Positions 1 through 8,783 are shown, numbered from the stretch's first letter. The stretch: 64,000 bases of DNA from Pseudoalteromonas luteoviolacea (GCF_001750165.1 NZ_CP015411.1:4316501-4380500), one strand, 5' to 3'. Notes: generated by a model from the sequence alone, not told the origin. Program-made: numbers and translations.

Positions 1-187
1 CATTATTCTGTACTTTGACATTGTTCCCTATAGTAACTTTATTCCCGACAAAAACGTTTTGCCCAAGTGAACAACCTTTACCAATCTGAGCCCCGCCACA
101 AACATGCGCAAAGTGCCAAACTCGAGTGTCATCACCAATTTGTGCACCATCATCAATTATCGCACTTGCATGCACTTGGTAGTTCAT
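1..187 (-). CDS. UDP-sugar N-acetyltransferase, WbpD/WlbB-like (partial)
   Basis: This is the N-terminal 62 residues of a left-handed beta-helix acyltransferase; the gene continues past the left edge. The start ATG is at 187 and the protein begins MNYQVHASAIIDDGAQIGDD, followed by hexapeptide-repeat turns such as IGKGCSLGQNVFVG and VTIGNNVKVQ. This pattern matches WbpD/WlbB, which acetylates the 3-amino group of UDP-2-acetamido-3-amino-2,3-dideoxyglucuronate using acetyl-CoA in the cytoplasm. It starts three bases after the stop of the Gfo/Idh/MocA oxidoreductase gene and follows a UDP-GlcNAc dehydrogenase, the order expected for the diacetamido-uronic acid pathway. The assignment rests on the repeat pattern plus context, and other sugar acetyltransferases with this fold cannot be excluded from a fragment. 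Confidence 0.72.
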   Translation of the reverse strand, partial: MNYQVHASAIIDDGAQIGDDTRVWHFAHVCGGAQIGKGCSLGQNVFVGNKVTIGNNVKVQNN

Positions 188-190
188 AAA

Positions 191-1147
191 TTAAAGTACC
201 TTTGTTAACAATGGGTGAGCTTTATCGCCGGCATCAACAATATCTTGAACTCGTATGTTTTCTACCGTTTCAATGGCAATACGGTTTTCATCCACACCAA
301 AACCGTTTCCTGCTAAAATATGCTGGTAACTTTGAGTATGTAAATCTGTGAAACCGCCAGAAAACTCTAACTCTTCAGTCGAGTTGCCGTCATTAATTGT
401 AATGCTACGATAAGTCAGCTTTTCGCCTTTAACTGCGTTTTCCGGCAGATTATTCGCATCAATTGATAAAAACCATTTTACACGAGCTCTCTCATACTGA
501 AGGTAACCACTCGCTGTTTTTTCATCGCGATAATGTACTTCATTGCTTTGCAATTCGCCAAAAATAAAGTGCAGCATATCGTAAAAATGCACACCAATAT
601 TTGTTGCCACGCCACCAGACTTATGATCAAACCCTTTCCATGACTTCATATACCACTTACCACGTGAAGTCATATAAGTAAGGTCTACATCAAACACCTT
701 ATCCGCTGGAGCCGCTGCAACTTTTTCTTTCAATGCGATAATTGAAGGGTGTAAACGTAATTGCAGAATTGAGTTTACTTTTGCACCGTACTTTTTTTCA
801 TACTCTTTAAGGATATCCATATCTTCTGAGTTAAGAACCAATGGCTTCTCGCAAATCACATCTATGCCATTTTTAAGCGCATATTTCATATGTGGAGCGT
901 GAAGGTAATTAGGGCTACAAATTGCGATATAGTCTAATTTGCGACCTTGCATTTCTTGATCTTCAACAAATGCTGTAAAGTCTTCAAACTCGGTAAAAAA
1001 CTCAGCTTCAGGGAAGTGGCTATCCATGATGCCAACTGAATCATTCACATCCATCGCTACAACCAGATTATGACCGGTGTCTTTTATGGCGCGAAGATGA
1101 CGCGGAGCTATGTAACCTGCCGCTCCAATTAATGCAAAATTTTTCAT
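191..1147 (-). CDS. Gfo/Idh/MocA oxidoreductase, WbpB/WlbA-like
   Basis: This 318-residue NAD-dependent sugar oxidoreductase has an N-terminal Rossmann segment (FALIGAAGYIAPRH, residues 4-17) and the family EKP motif in CEKPL near residue 100. The length is close to WbpB/WlbA (about 316). Those enzymes oxidise C3 of UDP-N-acetylglucosaminuronate to a 3-keto sugar, which an aminotransferase then aminates. It sits 14 bases downstream of the UDP-GlcNAc dehydrogenase gene and just before the N-acetyltransferase, so the three probably form one operon and pathway. The required aminotransferase (WbpE/WlbC type) is not in the window and would be expected beyond the left edge. Family assignment is firm; the exact substrate is inferred from neighbours. 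Confidence 0.83.
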   Translation of the reverse strand: MKNFALIGAAGYIAPRHLRAIKDTGHNLVVAMDVNDSVGIMDSHFPEAEFFTEFEDFTAFVEDQEMQGRKLDYIAICSPNYLHAPHMKYALKNGIDVICEKPLVLNSEDMDILKEYEKKYGAKVNSILQLRLHPSIIALKEKVAAAPADKVFDVDLTYMTSRGKWYMKSWKGFDHKSGGVATNIGVHFYDMLHFIFGELQSNEVHYRDEKTASGYLQYERARVKWFLSIDANNLPENAVKGEKLTYRSITINDGNSTEELEFSGGFTDLHTQSYQHILAGNGFGVDENRIAIETVENIRVQDIVDAGDKAHPLLTKVL

Positions 1148-1161
1148 AACTTAATAATCCC

Positions 1162-2442
1162 CTAAAGTCTTAAATCTGCTTCTGATGGTTTTAATACATG
1201 CTTCACGTCATAAAGAACGTGATTTGCTTTACCAAAAGATCGTAACTTTTCTTCGCCCATTTCTTTTAACTCTGAATGATCAACGGCAAGTACGATGCCA
1301 TCATACTTTCCTTCTTCAAGTTCATTTATAAGCTCAATACCATACTCGTGTTTAACTTCATCCGAATTAGCCCAACCATCGTAGACATCAACCGACATAT
1401 TGAAGTCTTTTAATTCATTGACAATATCAACAATTTTGGTATTGCGAACATCAGGGCAGTCTCCCTTAAATGTAAATCCGAGTATCAGTACTTTTGCTTC
1501 ATCGATGTGAATTTTTTTACTTGAGAGCTTCTTAACTAATTGAGTGGCGACATACTCACCCATACCATCATTTATGCGACGACCTGCTAAAATGACTTCA
1601 GGGCGGTAACCTACCTCTTGCGCCTTGTGAGTTAAATAATAAGGATCCACGCTGATGCAGTGACCTCCGACCAGTCCAGGTTTAAACTTCAAGAAGTTCC
1701 ATTTTGTTCCAGCCGCATCGAGTACCTCTTCAGTATCAATTCCTAAGCGGTTAAATATTTTTGCGAACTCATTTATAATCGCAATATTCAAGTCTCTCTG
1801 AGTGTTTTCAATTACCTTAGCAGCTTCTGCAACTCTAATAGAACTGGCTTTATGCGTACCAGCGTCAATTATCGAACCGTACAGCTTATCCACAAAAGTG
1901 GCCACTTCAGGCGTTGACCCTGAAGTAATCTTCTTAATTTTTGTTAACGTGTTTACTTTATCACCAGGATTAATACGTTCAGGTGAATAACCGGCAAAAA
2001 AGTCCTTATTAAACTTCAGACCCGATACCTTTTCGATAATTGGCAAGCAAACTTCTTCAGTCGCACCTGGGTACACCGTTGACTCAAAGATCACAATGTC
2101 GCCTTTTGACACATAATCCCCTAGCATCTGAGATGCATTTTGCAAAGGAGTAAGATCCGGCGAGTTACTATCATCTATTGGTGTCGGTACCGTAACAATA
2201 TAAACATTTGCACTTTTTAAGTCTGATTTAGAACAAGAAAACTTCAATTCAGTTGCAGCACGCAAATCAGCGTCTGAAACTTCAAGAGTAGAATCATGTT
2301 TGTCTTGGAGCTCCTCAACCCGGGTTGAGTTTATATCAAAACCTAACACATTATATTTCTTTGACAACTCAACACTTAATGGCAGCCCTACATAACCAAG
2401 GCCAACGATTGCGATACGAGTATCTGAATTTGGAAACATCAT
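1162..2442 (-). CDS. UDP-N-acetylglucosamine 6-dehydrogenase (WbpA/TviB type)
   Basis: This 426-residue nucleotide-sugar dehydrogenase has a Rossmann motif IAIVGLGYVGLPL near residue 10, the FAGYSPERINPGDK segment, and the catalytic-cysteine segment LVGGHCISVDPYYL near residue 260. The sequence follows the TviB/WbpA subfamily, which oxidises UDP-GlcNAc to UDP-GlcNAc-uronate using two NAD+, rather than the UDP-glucose enzyme encoded separately at 7141. A purine-rich AGGAAG lies about six bases before the first ATG, which supports start 2442. It follows wzc by 23 bases and precedes the WbpB-like gene, so it probably feeds an acetamido-uronic acid into the surface glycan. A WecC-like role on UDP-ManNAc is possible because a WecB is encoded at 19070, but the sequence resembles TviB/WbpA more. 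Confidence 0.85.
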   Translation of the reverse strand: MMFPNSDTRIAIVGLGYVGLPLSVELSKKYNVLGFDINSTRVEELQDKHDSTLEVSDADLRAATELKFSCSKSDLKSANVYIVTVPTPIDDSNSPDLTPLQNASQMLGDYVSKGDIVIFESTVYPGATEEVCLPIIEKVSGLKFNKDFFAGYSPERINPGDKVNTLTKIKKITSGSTPEVATFVDKLYGSIIDAGTHKASSIRVAEAAKVIENTQRDLNIAIINEFAKIFNRLGIDTEEVLDAAGTKWNFLKFKPGLVGGHCISVDPYYLTHKAQEVGYRPEVILAGRRINDGMGEYVATQLVKKLSSKKIHIDEAKVLILGFTFKGDCPDVRNTKIVDIVNELKDFNMSVDVYDGWANSDEVKHEYGIELINELEEGKYDGIVLAVDHSELKEMGEEKLRSFGKANHVLYDVKHVLKPSEADLRL

Positions 2443-2465
2443 TATATTCTTCCTAAATGAAGCTC

Positions 2466-4718
2466 TTATTTTTTATCGGATTTATATTCATAGTTGTAAT
2501 AACCGTAGTATCCATATGCATTGCTCGCTTTCTTAACAACGCCATTGAATACTACTCCTTTTACATCTACACCATTCTGTTCAAAGCGGTTTCGGGTTAA
2601 TTCAAGCTCTTTCACGTGATTTTGACCAAAGCGAGTAACAAGAAGAGTTGTTCCTGCATGTGCACTGACAATCGCAGGATCTGTTACAGCAAGAATAGGT
2701 GGTGTATCTATGAGTATTAAGTCATATTTGGCAGTAATTTCTTCGACTAACTTGCTAAAGTTTTCATGCATTAACAACTCGGATGGATTTGGCGGGATTT
2801 GCCCTCGAGTAATCAAATCTAACCCTTCAACTTGAGTCTTTTTCGTTGCCTGCTCAAGCGTAATCGCGCCTGACAAGTAGTCACTCAACCCATTGTCCCA
2901 TTGCATACCAAATTGAGTTTGCAAGTAGCCTTTTCGCATATCGGCATCGATTATCAATACCTTTTTATCACTTTGCGCTAAAACGGTTGCTAAGTTTACA
3001 GAAATGAATGATTTACCAACACCTGGACTTGGACCTGATATTGCTATGATATTGTTTTTAGCTTCCATCATAGCAAAATGTAAGCTTGTTCTTAGACTAC
3101 GCAAAGCCTCAATTGATAAGTCGGCAGGGTTATCCACTGCAAGAATTGACTTCGCTTTTGCCGTTTTTCCCTTTCTTGCTTTAGCGAAACCAGTCAATTT
3201 AACTTGATATTCGGAATAAGGCACGCTCGAATAAACTGGCAAGCCTAGCCCTTCAATTTCACTTGGGTCTTCAATTCCCTTATGTATTGCCTTTTGAATA
3301 ATCGTAATTACAATTGCTAAAAGACTACCAAGTAAAGTCGCCATAAGTACGATAAGCGCTTTTTTTGGCTTGACTGGACTTGAAACATTGACTTGCGCTT
3401 CATCAATAATACGAACATTACCGACTGTACCTGCACGCACAATATCTAACTCTTGTGTTTTAGCTAGTAATAATGTGTAAATCTCATTATTGACCTCAAC
3501 ATCACGTTTTAAACGTAGCAATTCTTGCTGTGTTTCAGGTAATCCCTTTACTTCTCTCCCTAAACGCTTTTTCTGACTCTCAACAGCGTCAATTTGCTCA
3601 ATAGCCGCTTGGTAGCTTGGGTGGCTTAACTTAAACTTTCGACCTAACTCAAGTCTTTTTAGCTCTAACTCCTGAAGTTGCGTTTCTAGCTTTACAATCT
3701 GTCTTAGCACACCTTCAGTCTCAAGTGTTATATCAACAGACTGCTGCTTGACTTGGTAATCATTGAATCGCTGCTCAGCTGCTTCCAGTTGTTTTTTAAC
3801 TTGCGGCAATTGATGCTCTAAGAATTCAAGTGATTTTTGCGCTTCAGCACTATTTCGTTCAACGTTACGGCGTACATAAATTCCAGCAACCTTGTTCAAC
3901 ACATCTTCAGCATATGTCGGATTTTTATGTTGGAAACTTAAATTAATTATGCCAGAGTCCTTTCCTTTTTCACCTGCACCAATAGAGGCCTGTAGAGCCA
4001 AAATAGTTTTCAAACGTTCTTGTTTAGTAATCGTAAATTCAGTACCTGCTCGTGCATTTAATGCTCTAAGCGTTATGGTAAATAAACCATTTGTTACTTC
4101 CTCGCCAACACGACCACGGAGGAACTCTTCACCACCAGCATCCAATAACCCAAACTTCCCATTGCCATGCGAAATTAATGTATACTCAACATCAATCGCA
4201 CTTTTTGGGACATCAAAACGAAATACATCTATTTCTTCTCCTCCCCAAGCGTAGCTACTTGCACCAAACCTCGCGTCCGCTAGCTCGTCAGTTTGTACAG
4301 GAGTAAAGTTTCGAAAAGAACGGCCACCAAAGATAGGGAATAACTTTGGTTCAGCAATCACATCTAAATTTAAAGCGTCAACCGCTTCACCAATAATAGT
4401 TCTAGATTTTAACAATTCGATTTCGGTCACTGCTGCTGACGTACTTTCGAACATGCCCCCAAGTTCATCAAAGCCAGGAACCGATGCACCTTTCTCTTCT
4501 ACCTGAATCATAGAAGTTGCTTGATATATAGGAGTACTAAATACCGCGATACACACACCTATCATCATAAATAGGACGGTGTTTGCTAGTATAAAAAATT
4601 TTCGGTCGAGTAAAGTCCCCAATAAAGCCATCAAATCAATATCGCTAGATTGAGATACAGCTTGTTTACTTTGTGCGCCAGTCGTTAGGTTTGATTGAGC
4701 ATTCATTGACTCTTTCAT
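2466..4718 (-). CDS. wzc: Wzc-like polysaccharide co-polymerase and tyrosine autokinase
   Basis: This is an inner-membrane PCP-2a protein of about 750 residues that controls chain length and export of capsule or exopolysaccharide. An N-terminal Wzz domain with a transmembrane segment (FFILANTVLFMMIGVCIAVF) precedes a long periplasmic coiled-coil region and a second transmembrane segment. The C-terminal BY-kinase domain has Walker A (GPSPGVGKSF), Walker A' (VLIIDADMRKG) and Walker B (LILIDTPPIL) motifs. The C-terminus is a tyrosine cluster, seven Tyr in the last 20 residues, the expected autophosphorylation tail. Wzb, encoded immediately upstream, should dephosphorylate it. The longest frame opens at a TTG at 4739 inside wzb; I chose ATG 4718, and ATG 4706 is also possible because neither has ideal ribosome-binding spacing. 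Confidence 0.9.
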   Translation of the reverse strand: MKESMNAQSNLTTGAQSKQAVSQSSDIDLMALLGTLLDRKFFILANTVLFMMIGVCIAVFSTPIYQATSMIQVEEKGASVPGFDELGGMFESTSAAVTEIELLKSRTIIGEAVDALNLDVIAEPKLFPIFGGRSFRNFTPVQTDELADARFGASSYAWGGEEIDVFRFDVPKSAIDVEYTLISHGNGKFGLLDAGGEEFLRGRVGEEVTNGLFTITLRALNARAGTEFTITKQERLKTILALQASIGAGEKGKDSGIINLSFQHKNPTYAEDVLNKVAGIYVRRNVERNSAEAQKSLEFLEHQLPQVKKQLEAAEQRFNDYQVKQQSVDITLETEGVLRQIVKLETQLQELELKRLELGRKFKLSHPSYQAAIEQIDAVESQKKRLGREVKGLPETQQELLRLKRDVEVNNEIYTLLLAKTQELDIVRAGTVGNVRIIDEAQVNVSSPVKPKKALIVLMATLLGSLLAIVITIIQKAIHKGIEDPSEIEGLGLPVYSSVPYSEYQVKLTGFAKARKGKTAKAKSILAVDNPADLSIEALRSLRTSLHFAMMEAKNNIIAISGPSPGVGKSFISVNLATVLAQSDKKVLIIDADMRKGYLQTQFGMQWDNGLSDYLSGAITLEQATKKTQVEGLDLITRGQIPPNPSELLMHENFSKLVEEITAKYDLILIDTPPILAVTDPAIVSAHAGTTLLVTRFGQNHVKELELTRNRFEQNGVDVKGVVFNGVVKKASNAYGYYGYYNYEYKSDKK

Positions 4719-4720
4719 CC

Positions 4721-5155
4721 TTATAAATACTTCTGCCAAGCGCTACAAGCGCTATCTATTAATTCGAAAACATGTTCAAAAGCTTCTCGACTTTGACGAT
4801 ATGGATCTGGGATCTCCTTATCGCCTAGCCACTTACCGAGTAAAAAAGTTTTACCTCTCGCTTCAGGGTAACGAGCACAAAGATCTTGCAGATGCCTTTG
4901 CTCCATTACTAAGATAAGCGAATTTTTACTCACTAATGATGAAGTTATCTGACGGCCTTGATGAGCTGACATATCTATATTTCGAGAATTGGCCAAATCT
5001 TTTGCTAATGAGTCAGCTTCCTTACCTTCTAGTGCGGTTAAACCCGCGGAAGAAACGTTAATACTCTTCCCGACAAGTTTATCTTTAAGAACATACTCAG
5101 CGGTTGGACTTCTACAAATATTTCCGGCACAGACAACCAATATATTATCAAACAT
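4721..5155 (-). CDS. wzb: Low-molecular-weight protein-tyrosine phosphatase Wzb
   Basis: This 144-residue cytoplasmic phosphatase carries the active-site loop VCAGNICRSPTAEYVL near the N-terminus (the C-X5-R signature of LMW-PTPs) and the general-acid aspartate in IPDPYR near residue 116. These are the two hallmarks of the family. Lying between wza and wzc, it is expected to dephosphorylate the C-terminal tyrosine tail of Wzc and so cycle the polymerisation and export machine. GGAT stands about five bases before the ATG at 5155. It follows wza by 16 bases, which indicates one transcript. The role is well supported by family knowledge and synteny. Confidence 0.93.
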   Translation of the reverse strand: MFDNILVVCAGNICRSPTAEYVLKDKLVGKSINVSSAGLTALEGKEADSLAKDLANSRNIDMSAHQGRQITSSLVSKNSLILVMEQRHLQDLCARYPEARGKTFLLGKWLGDKEIPDPYRQSREAFEHVFELIDSACSAWQKYL

Positions 5156-5171
5156 CTTAATCCATACCTAC

Positions 5172-6296
5172 CTATTGATTATCTATATCTTGAATCGCGT
5201 CAACTGTCGTCAATGAAGGCAGTAATAAACTAATTACTTTATTCCAACGGGCAATTGGAGCACTCGTTACGTATACGATATCTTGGGGCTGTAAATCAAA
5301 CTGCTCTGCGAAAACTAAAGCTGCAATATTATTGGCTCTTAACTGATACACATCAGCCATTACGCCATCAGTTTCCAGGTTTCTTTTTCTCAATACAAAA
5401 ATTCCATTTGCATTCGCACTGCGCTCATTAATCCCGCCCACTTCAGATAGTGCTTCAGCTAAGCTTAAGCCATAACGATTTACTTCAACTGTACCAACTT
5501 TTTGTACATCTCCCATCACATAAACGTTACGCTTATCGTTACGAGAGACGTGAATTACATCACCGTGTTGAAGCAATCGGTTTTGAGATATGTCACCCTT
5601 CGCATAGAAATTGTCTAATTCAATGCGCTCGACATGATTGCCGCGAGTAAAAGTAACAACCTTCCAGTCAGCTCTCTCTGATAAACCACCAGCTAAGTTG
5701 ATAGCATCAATAAGAGTTAAAGGGGATTCAGTAATTGGATATACACCAGGTTTATTAACTTCACCTGTTACATAAGTCTTTTGGCTATTAAAGCCAACTA
5801 CTTTAACGTCTATCTGTGGGTCTTCAATAACACGGCCGAGGCGTTTAACCAACTCTGCCCTCAACTCGACAACTGTCTTTCCTACAGCAGGTACTTTTGG
5901 TGCATAAGCATAAGTCACCGTTCCATCAGCTTGTACTCTAAAACCATCAAACTCAGCTGTTCGTTGCACTGCAGCTGGGATCGTTAGTTCTGGGTGATCC
6001 CAAACCCCCACTGTAATAACATCACCAATACCGAGGCGATATTCATAATTAGATACATCCACACCTTTAGAGGCAGGGAGAATAGGTGACTGAGACTTTA
6101 GCTTTTGTTGCTTTATTAGAGTTGAATCAATGAGCTGGATATTTACTTTTGAAAGGTCTTGCTCCAAGCTAGTTGTTTTATCACCTGACGTAATTCCTTC
6201 GTAATGCCCACCTGGGATTAAGGTGCAGCCACTCATCACCAAAATACATGCTGACATCATAGTATTGGCAATGGTTTTTTTACAGCATAGGGCCAT
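5172..6296 (-). CDS. wza: Wza-like outer-membrane polysaccharide export lipoprotein
   Basis: This 374-residue export protein has an N-terminal signal with a lipobox (LVMSGC, lipidated Cys near residue 24). A Poly_export domain begins near residue 87 (YRLGIGDVITVGVWDHPEL), and SLBB-type beta-grasp repeats follow (VYVTGEVNKPGVYPI and VYVMGDVQKVGTVEV style). Length and domain order match E. coli Wza (379), the octameric outer-membrane channel for group 1 capsule or colanic acid. AGGAA about seven bases before ATG 6296 supports the start. It leads the wza-wzb-wzc-wbpA module behind an 844-base non-coding region with a candidate promoter. A second, much larger SLBB exporter is encoded at 22417 in the same locus. 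Confidence 0.92.
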   Translation of the reverse strand: MALCCKKTIANTMMSACILVMSGCTLIPGGHYEGITSGDKTTSLEQDLSKVNIQLIDSTLIKQQKLKSQSPILPASKGVDVSNYEYRLGIGDVITVGVWDHPELTIPAAVQRTAEFDGFRVQADGTVTYAYAPKVPAVGKTVVELRAELVKRLGRVIEDPQIDVKVVGFNSQKTYVTGEVNKPGVYPITESPLTLIDAINLAGGLSERADWKVVTFTRGNHVERIELDNFYAKGDISQNRLLQHGDVIHVSRNDKRNVYVMGDVQKVGTVEVNRYGLSLAEALSEVGGINERSANANGIFVLRKRNLETDGVMADVYQLRANNIAALVFAEQFDLQPQDIVYVTSAPIARWNKVISLLLPSLTTVDAIQDIDNQ

Positions 6297-6373
6297 TATT
6301 TCTTCCTAAATATTTTTTAATACTTATTCTTTGTTACTAAGCTCTAGATTACTTAACAACATAGTTCCTACTT

Positions 6374-6401
6374 ATGCGATGGCTAATTAAACCATGCGAT
6401 G
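6374..6401. repeat. Paired 8-base direct repeat upstream of wza
   Basis: ATGCGATG occurs at 6374-6381 and again at 6394-6401, a 20-base period that places both copies on the same helix face. They lie about 78-105 bases upstream of the wza start codon. This is a possible regulator site; no regulator is identified. Confidence 0.4.
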
Positions 6402-6769
6402 TTCTCAATCGCAAGTTTACATTGCGTTAATGTTACATGAGTTTTACTAAAGATTTGTTGCAACAACTTTTAGTTTCACTTTAGACGTATTTGTATTTAA
6501 TCTCTTACTCAAAACCACCACCTAAGCAGCTAAAAAATAACAATTTTACCCACAAGAGAAACAGTGATATTTTCCCCCTACAAGCAACTGTCAAAAAAAA
6601 ATAATTGTAAAAAACAAAACAACTAAATCATGCAACTAAATAGTTCCAAAAAAGAAACGTACAGCGCAGCTTGCCCACTAAAAATTAATTAACAAATTCG
6701 AGAAACGAACAGGTTTGAGTCAGATAAGCTTTCCAGTGCTTTGGGGTCCACAGTCCCTATGATTGGCGT

Positions 6770-6798
6770 ATTATACTATATAAAAAATATTAGGCCAA
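6770..6798 (-). promoter_or_regulatory. Candidate sigma-70 promoter for the wza-wzb-wzc module
   Basis: On the minus strand a TTGGCC hexamer (6793-6798) is separated by 17 bases from a perfect TATAAT (6770-6775). The -35 matches TTGACA at four of six positions. Transcription would begin near 6763, giving a leader of roughly 465 bases before wza. This is inferred from hexamers and spacing only. Confidence 0.45.
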
Positions 6799-7082
6799 TT
6801 TATCAACTTATGAATTTAAGATCTAACAGTGATACATTCAAAATTATTGTCGCTTATAGCTTTCAATGACAATGCACTGTATCTTGCTTTCAAGCGCTTT
6901 CGTTATGCCCCCCTTAATTAGTATAGAAAACACTTACGAATTAAACACTTAGTGAGACAACTGAATAATACAGACATTAGTCTAATTGAACATATAACAG
7001 ACAATTACCTTATTTTCTAAGTGCACATTCACAATATGGCAAAAAGCTCCGCTGCCATTATTGTCATGTATACCTAAAACAT

Positions 7083-7103
7083 AGGCGCTCGTTTAAAGCG
7101 CCT
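7083..7103 (-). terminator. Terminator-like hairpin downstream of ugd
   Basis: A perfect 7-base stem, AGGCGCT paired with AGCGCCT, has a 7-base loop and lies 38-58 bases beyond the ugd stop. On the minus strand it is followed by ATGTTTT, a weak U-tract. It is a plausible but not strong rho-independent terminator separating ugd from wza. Confidence 0.5.
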
Positions 7104-7140
7104 CTTGTTCAGCAAAAACCATTTGCACTATGGGCTTTGA

Positions 7141-8307
7141 TCAATCGTTTCCAAATAAATCTCTGGTATAGACTTTGTCCGCAACATCACTTAGAACATC
7201 ATCCATTCTGTTTGCAACAATAACATCAGACATTGATTTTAACTCTTCAACACTAGAAACAACCTTTGAATTGAAAAATGTTTCTTCCTGTAGTGAAGGC
7301 TCAAAAACTACAACTTCTATACCTTTAGCTTTGATACGCTTCATTATGCCTTGGATCGCTGAAGCTCTAAAATTGTCGGACCCTGCTTTCATGACTAGTC
7401 TATAAATCCCGACAACCCTTGGATTTCTTTTTACAATTGAGTCAGCAATATAATCCTTTCGAGTCGAGTTAGCATCAACGATAGCTCTTATCATATTATT
7501 TGGTACGTCTTTATAATTGGCAAGCAGCTGCTTCGTATCCTTCGGTAAGCAATAGCCTCCGTAACCAAATGAAGGATTGTTATAATGACCACCTATACGA
7601 GGATCTAAACTAACACCCGCAATAATTTGCTTTGTATCTAAATTGTGCGCTTCAGCATAGCTGTCAAGCTCATTGAAATATGCCACTCGCATTGCAAGGT
7701 AGGTATTTGAAAACAGCTTTATCGCTTCAGCCTCGGTAGAATTTGTTAATAATATATCTATCGACTTTTTCTCAGCGCCTTGCTTCAGTAAGTTTGCAAA
7801 AACCTCAGCGCGTTCACTTTCTTCGCCCACAATAATCCGTGAGGGGTATAAGTTGTCATACAAAGCACTGCCTTCACGCAGAAACTCTGGTGAAAAAATA
7901 ATTTGTGCGGTGTTAAACTTTTCTTTAACCGACTCAGTATAACCTACTGGAACAGTAGACTTAATAACCATTGTCGCACTAGGGTTTATTTCCAATACAT
8001 CCTGAATCACGCTTTCTACAGAGGCAGTGTTAAAATAATTGGTTTCAGGGTCATAATCAGTAGGCGTTGCAATCACGACAAAATCCGCACCTTGTAATGC
8101 TTGATGCTTGTCTGTCGTAGCCATAAAATCTAGGTCTTCGTTTCCTAAATACTCAGTAATGTGCTGATCTTCTATTGGAGACTTTCGATTACACAGTAAT
8201 TGGACTTTTTCGGCATCTATGTCTAAAGCAATTACCGAATTATGTTGAGATAATAAAAGTGCATTGGATAAACCAACATAGCCAGTGCCAACGACTGTAA
8301 TTTTCAT
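7141..8307 (-). CDS. ugd: UDP-glucose 6-dehydrogenase
   Basis: This enzyme oxidises UDP-glucose to UDP-glucuronate with two NAD+ in the cytoplasm, supplying glucuronic acid for the surface glycan. The frame extends upstream, but the family start is the ATG at 8307 (MKITVVGTGYVGLSNALLL). From there the protein is 388 residues, the same length as E. coli Ugd. Visible motifs are the N-terminal GTGYVGL Rossmann turn, the central FSPEFLREG segment, and the catalytic-cysteine loop GYGGYCLPKDTKQL near residue 250. An extended -10 promoter candidate lies about 60 bases upstream, and a 476-base gap separates it from manB, so it may be transcribed independently. Confidence 0.93.
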   Translation of the reverse strand: MKITVVGTGYVGLSNALLLSQHNSVIALDIDAEKVQLLCNRKSPIEDQHITEYLGNEDLDFMATTDKHQALQGADFVVIATPTDYDPETNYFNTASVESVIQDVLEINPSATMVIKSTVPVGYTESVKEKFNTAQIIFSPEFLREGSALYDNLYPSRIIVGEESERAEVFANLLKQGAEKKSIDILLTNSTEAEAIKLFSNTYLAMRVAYFNELDSYAEAHNLDTKQIIAGVSLDPRIGGHYNNPSFGYGGYCLPKDTKQLLANYKDVPNNMIRAIVDANSTRKDYIADSIVKRNPRVVGIYRLVMKAGSDNFRASAIQGIMKRIKAKGIEVVVFEPSLQEETFFNSKVVSSVEELKSMSDVIVANRMDDVLSDVADKVYTRDLFGND

Positions 8308-8363
8308 TCTTAAACCTACTAATAAATTAAATCGACTAACATTAACGCCAGTTTCAGGCGAGA

Positions 8364-8392
8364 ATTGTAACAAACAAAATTAAGACTGTAAT
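8364..8392 (-). promoter_or_regulatory. Candidate ugd promoter (extended -10)
   Basis: On the minus strand ATTACA (8387-8392), a 17-base spacer and TACAAT (8364-8369) are preceded by a TGT extended -10 element. The predicted start near 8357 gives a leader of about 50 bases before ugd. Confidence 0.4.
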
Positions 8393-8728
8393 CAACAAAA
8401 CACATGCCAATTAAAAGGACAAACAATCTATTTGATTCTGCATTTAACGGCCCTACTTTAGTGAAGCTCGCTGATAGAACTATGCTGTCTGATGATAACT
8501 CATTCAGATTTGATCCCACAGAAAGCCTTTAACAGATATCAATACCTCGCCTGTCTTATATAACTTCACTCGACAATAAACACGACTTGCTCTGCCCATA
8601 TCCTCGCGTTAGTTGCGGCGAGTTAAAGCATAACAAGCGTATTTATATACTAAAACCTCGCTCCAATTAAGGAGTACTTAGATGCCAAACCTTAGTGCTA
8701 AGAGAGAATATGTAGATACAAGAATCGA

Positions 8729-8760
8729 CCAACGTAAATAACAAAAGTTACATACGTTGG
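8729..8760. repeat. 32-base imperfect palindrome after manB
   Basis: The outer arms CCAACGTA (8729-8736) and TACGTTGG (8753-8760) are perfect complements. Inner arms TAAC (8739-8742) and GTTA (8747-8750) also pair, leaving one 2x2 internal mismatch and an AAAA loop. There is no T-tract on either side, so it is not a classical terminator. It could be an mRNA 3'-end stabilising hairpin or a protein-binding dyad. Confidence 0.7.
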
Positions 8761-8783
8761 AAAATAAATAAAGAGACTCAGAG

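Larger units (their letters stand above)
6297..7140. other. 844-base non-coding region upstream of wza
   Basis: No credible gene is visible here. The region is very AT-rich and lies between the 3' end of ugd and the start of wza. It holds the ugd terminator-like hairpin (7083-7103), a candidate wza promoter (6770-6798), and an 8-base direct repeat, ATGCGATG, at 6374-6381 and 6394-6401, spaced 20 bases (about two helical turns) and 95-123 bases before wza. I looked for an RfaH ops element in the wza direction and found none. If the promoter is right, wza has an untranslated leader of more than 450 bases. Confidence 0.6.
8308..8783. other. 476-base intergenic region between manB and ugd
   Basis: No gene is supported here. 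The region contains a candidate ugd promoter at 8364-8392 and a long imperfect hairpin at 8729-8760, 24-55 bases downstream of the manB stop. I see nothing else I can name. Confidence 0.6.

Noticed and set aside
6734..6744. CAGTGCTTTGG resembling the start of a JUMPstart element
   Set aside because: It is on the plus strand, pointing away from wza, and the rest of the element including ops (GGCGGTAG) is absent.
8319..8519. 66-codon minus-strand frame upstream of ugd
   Set aside because: It overlaps the ugd promoter candidate, has no recognisable domain or ribosome-binding site, and its composition is like the surrounding non-coding DNA.
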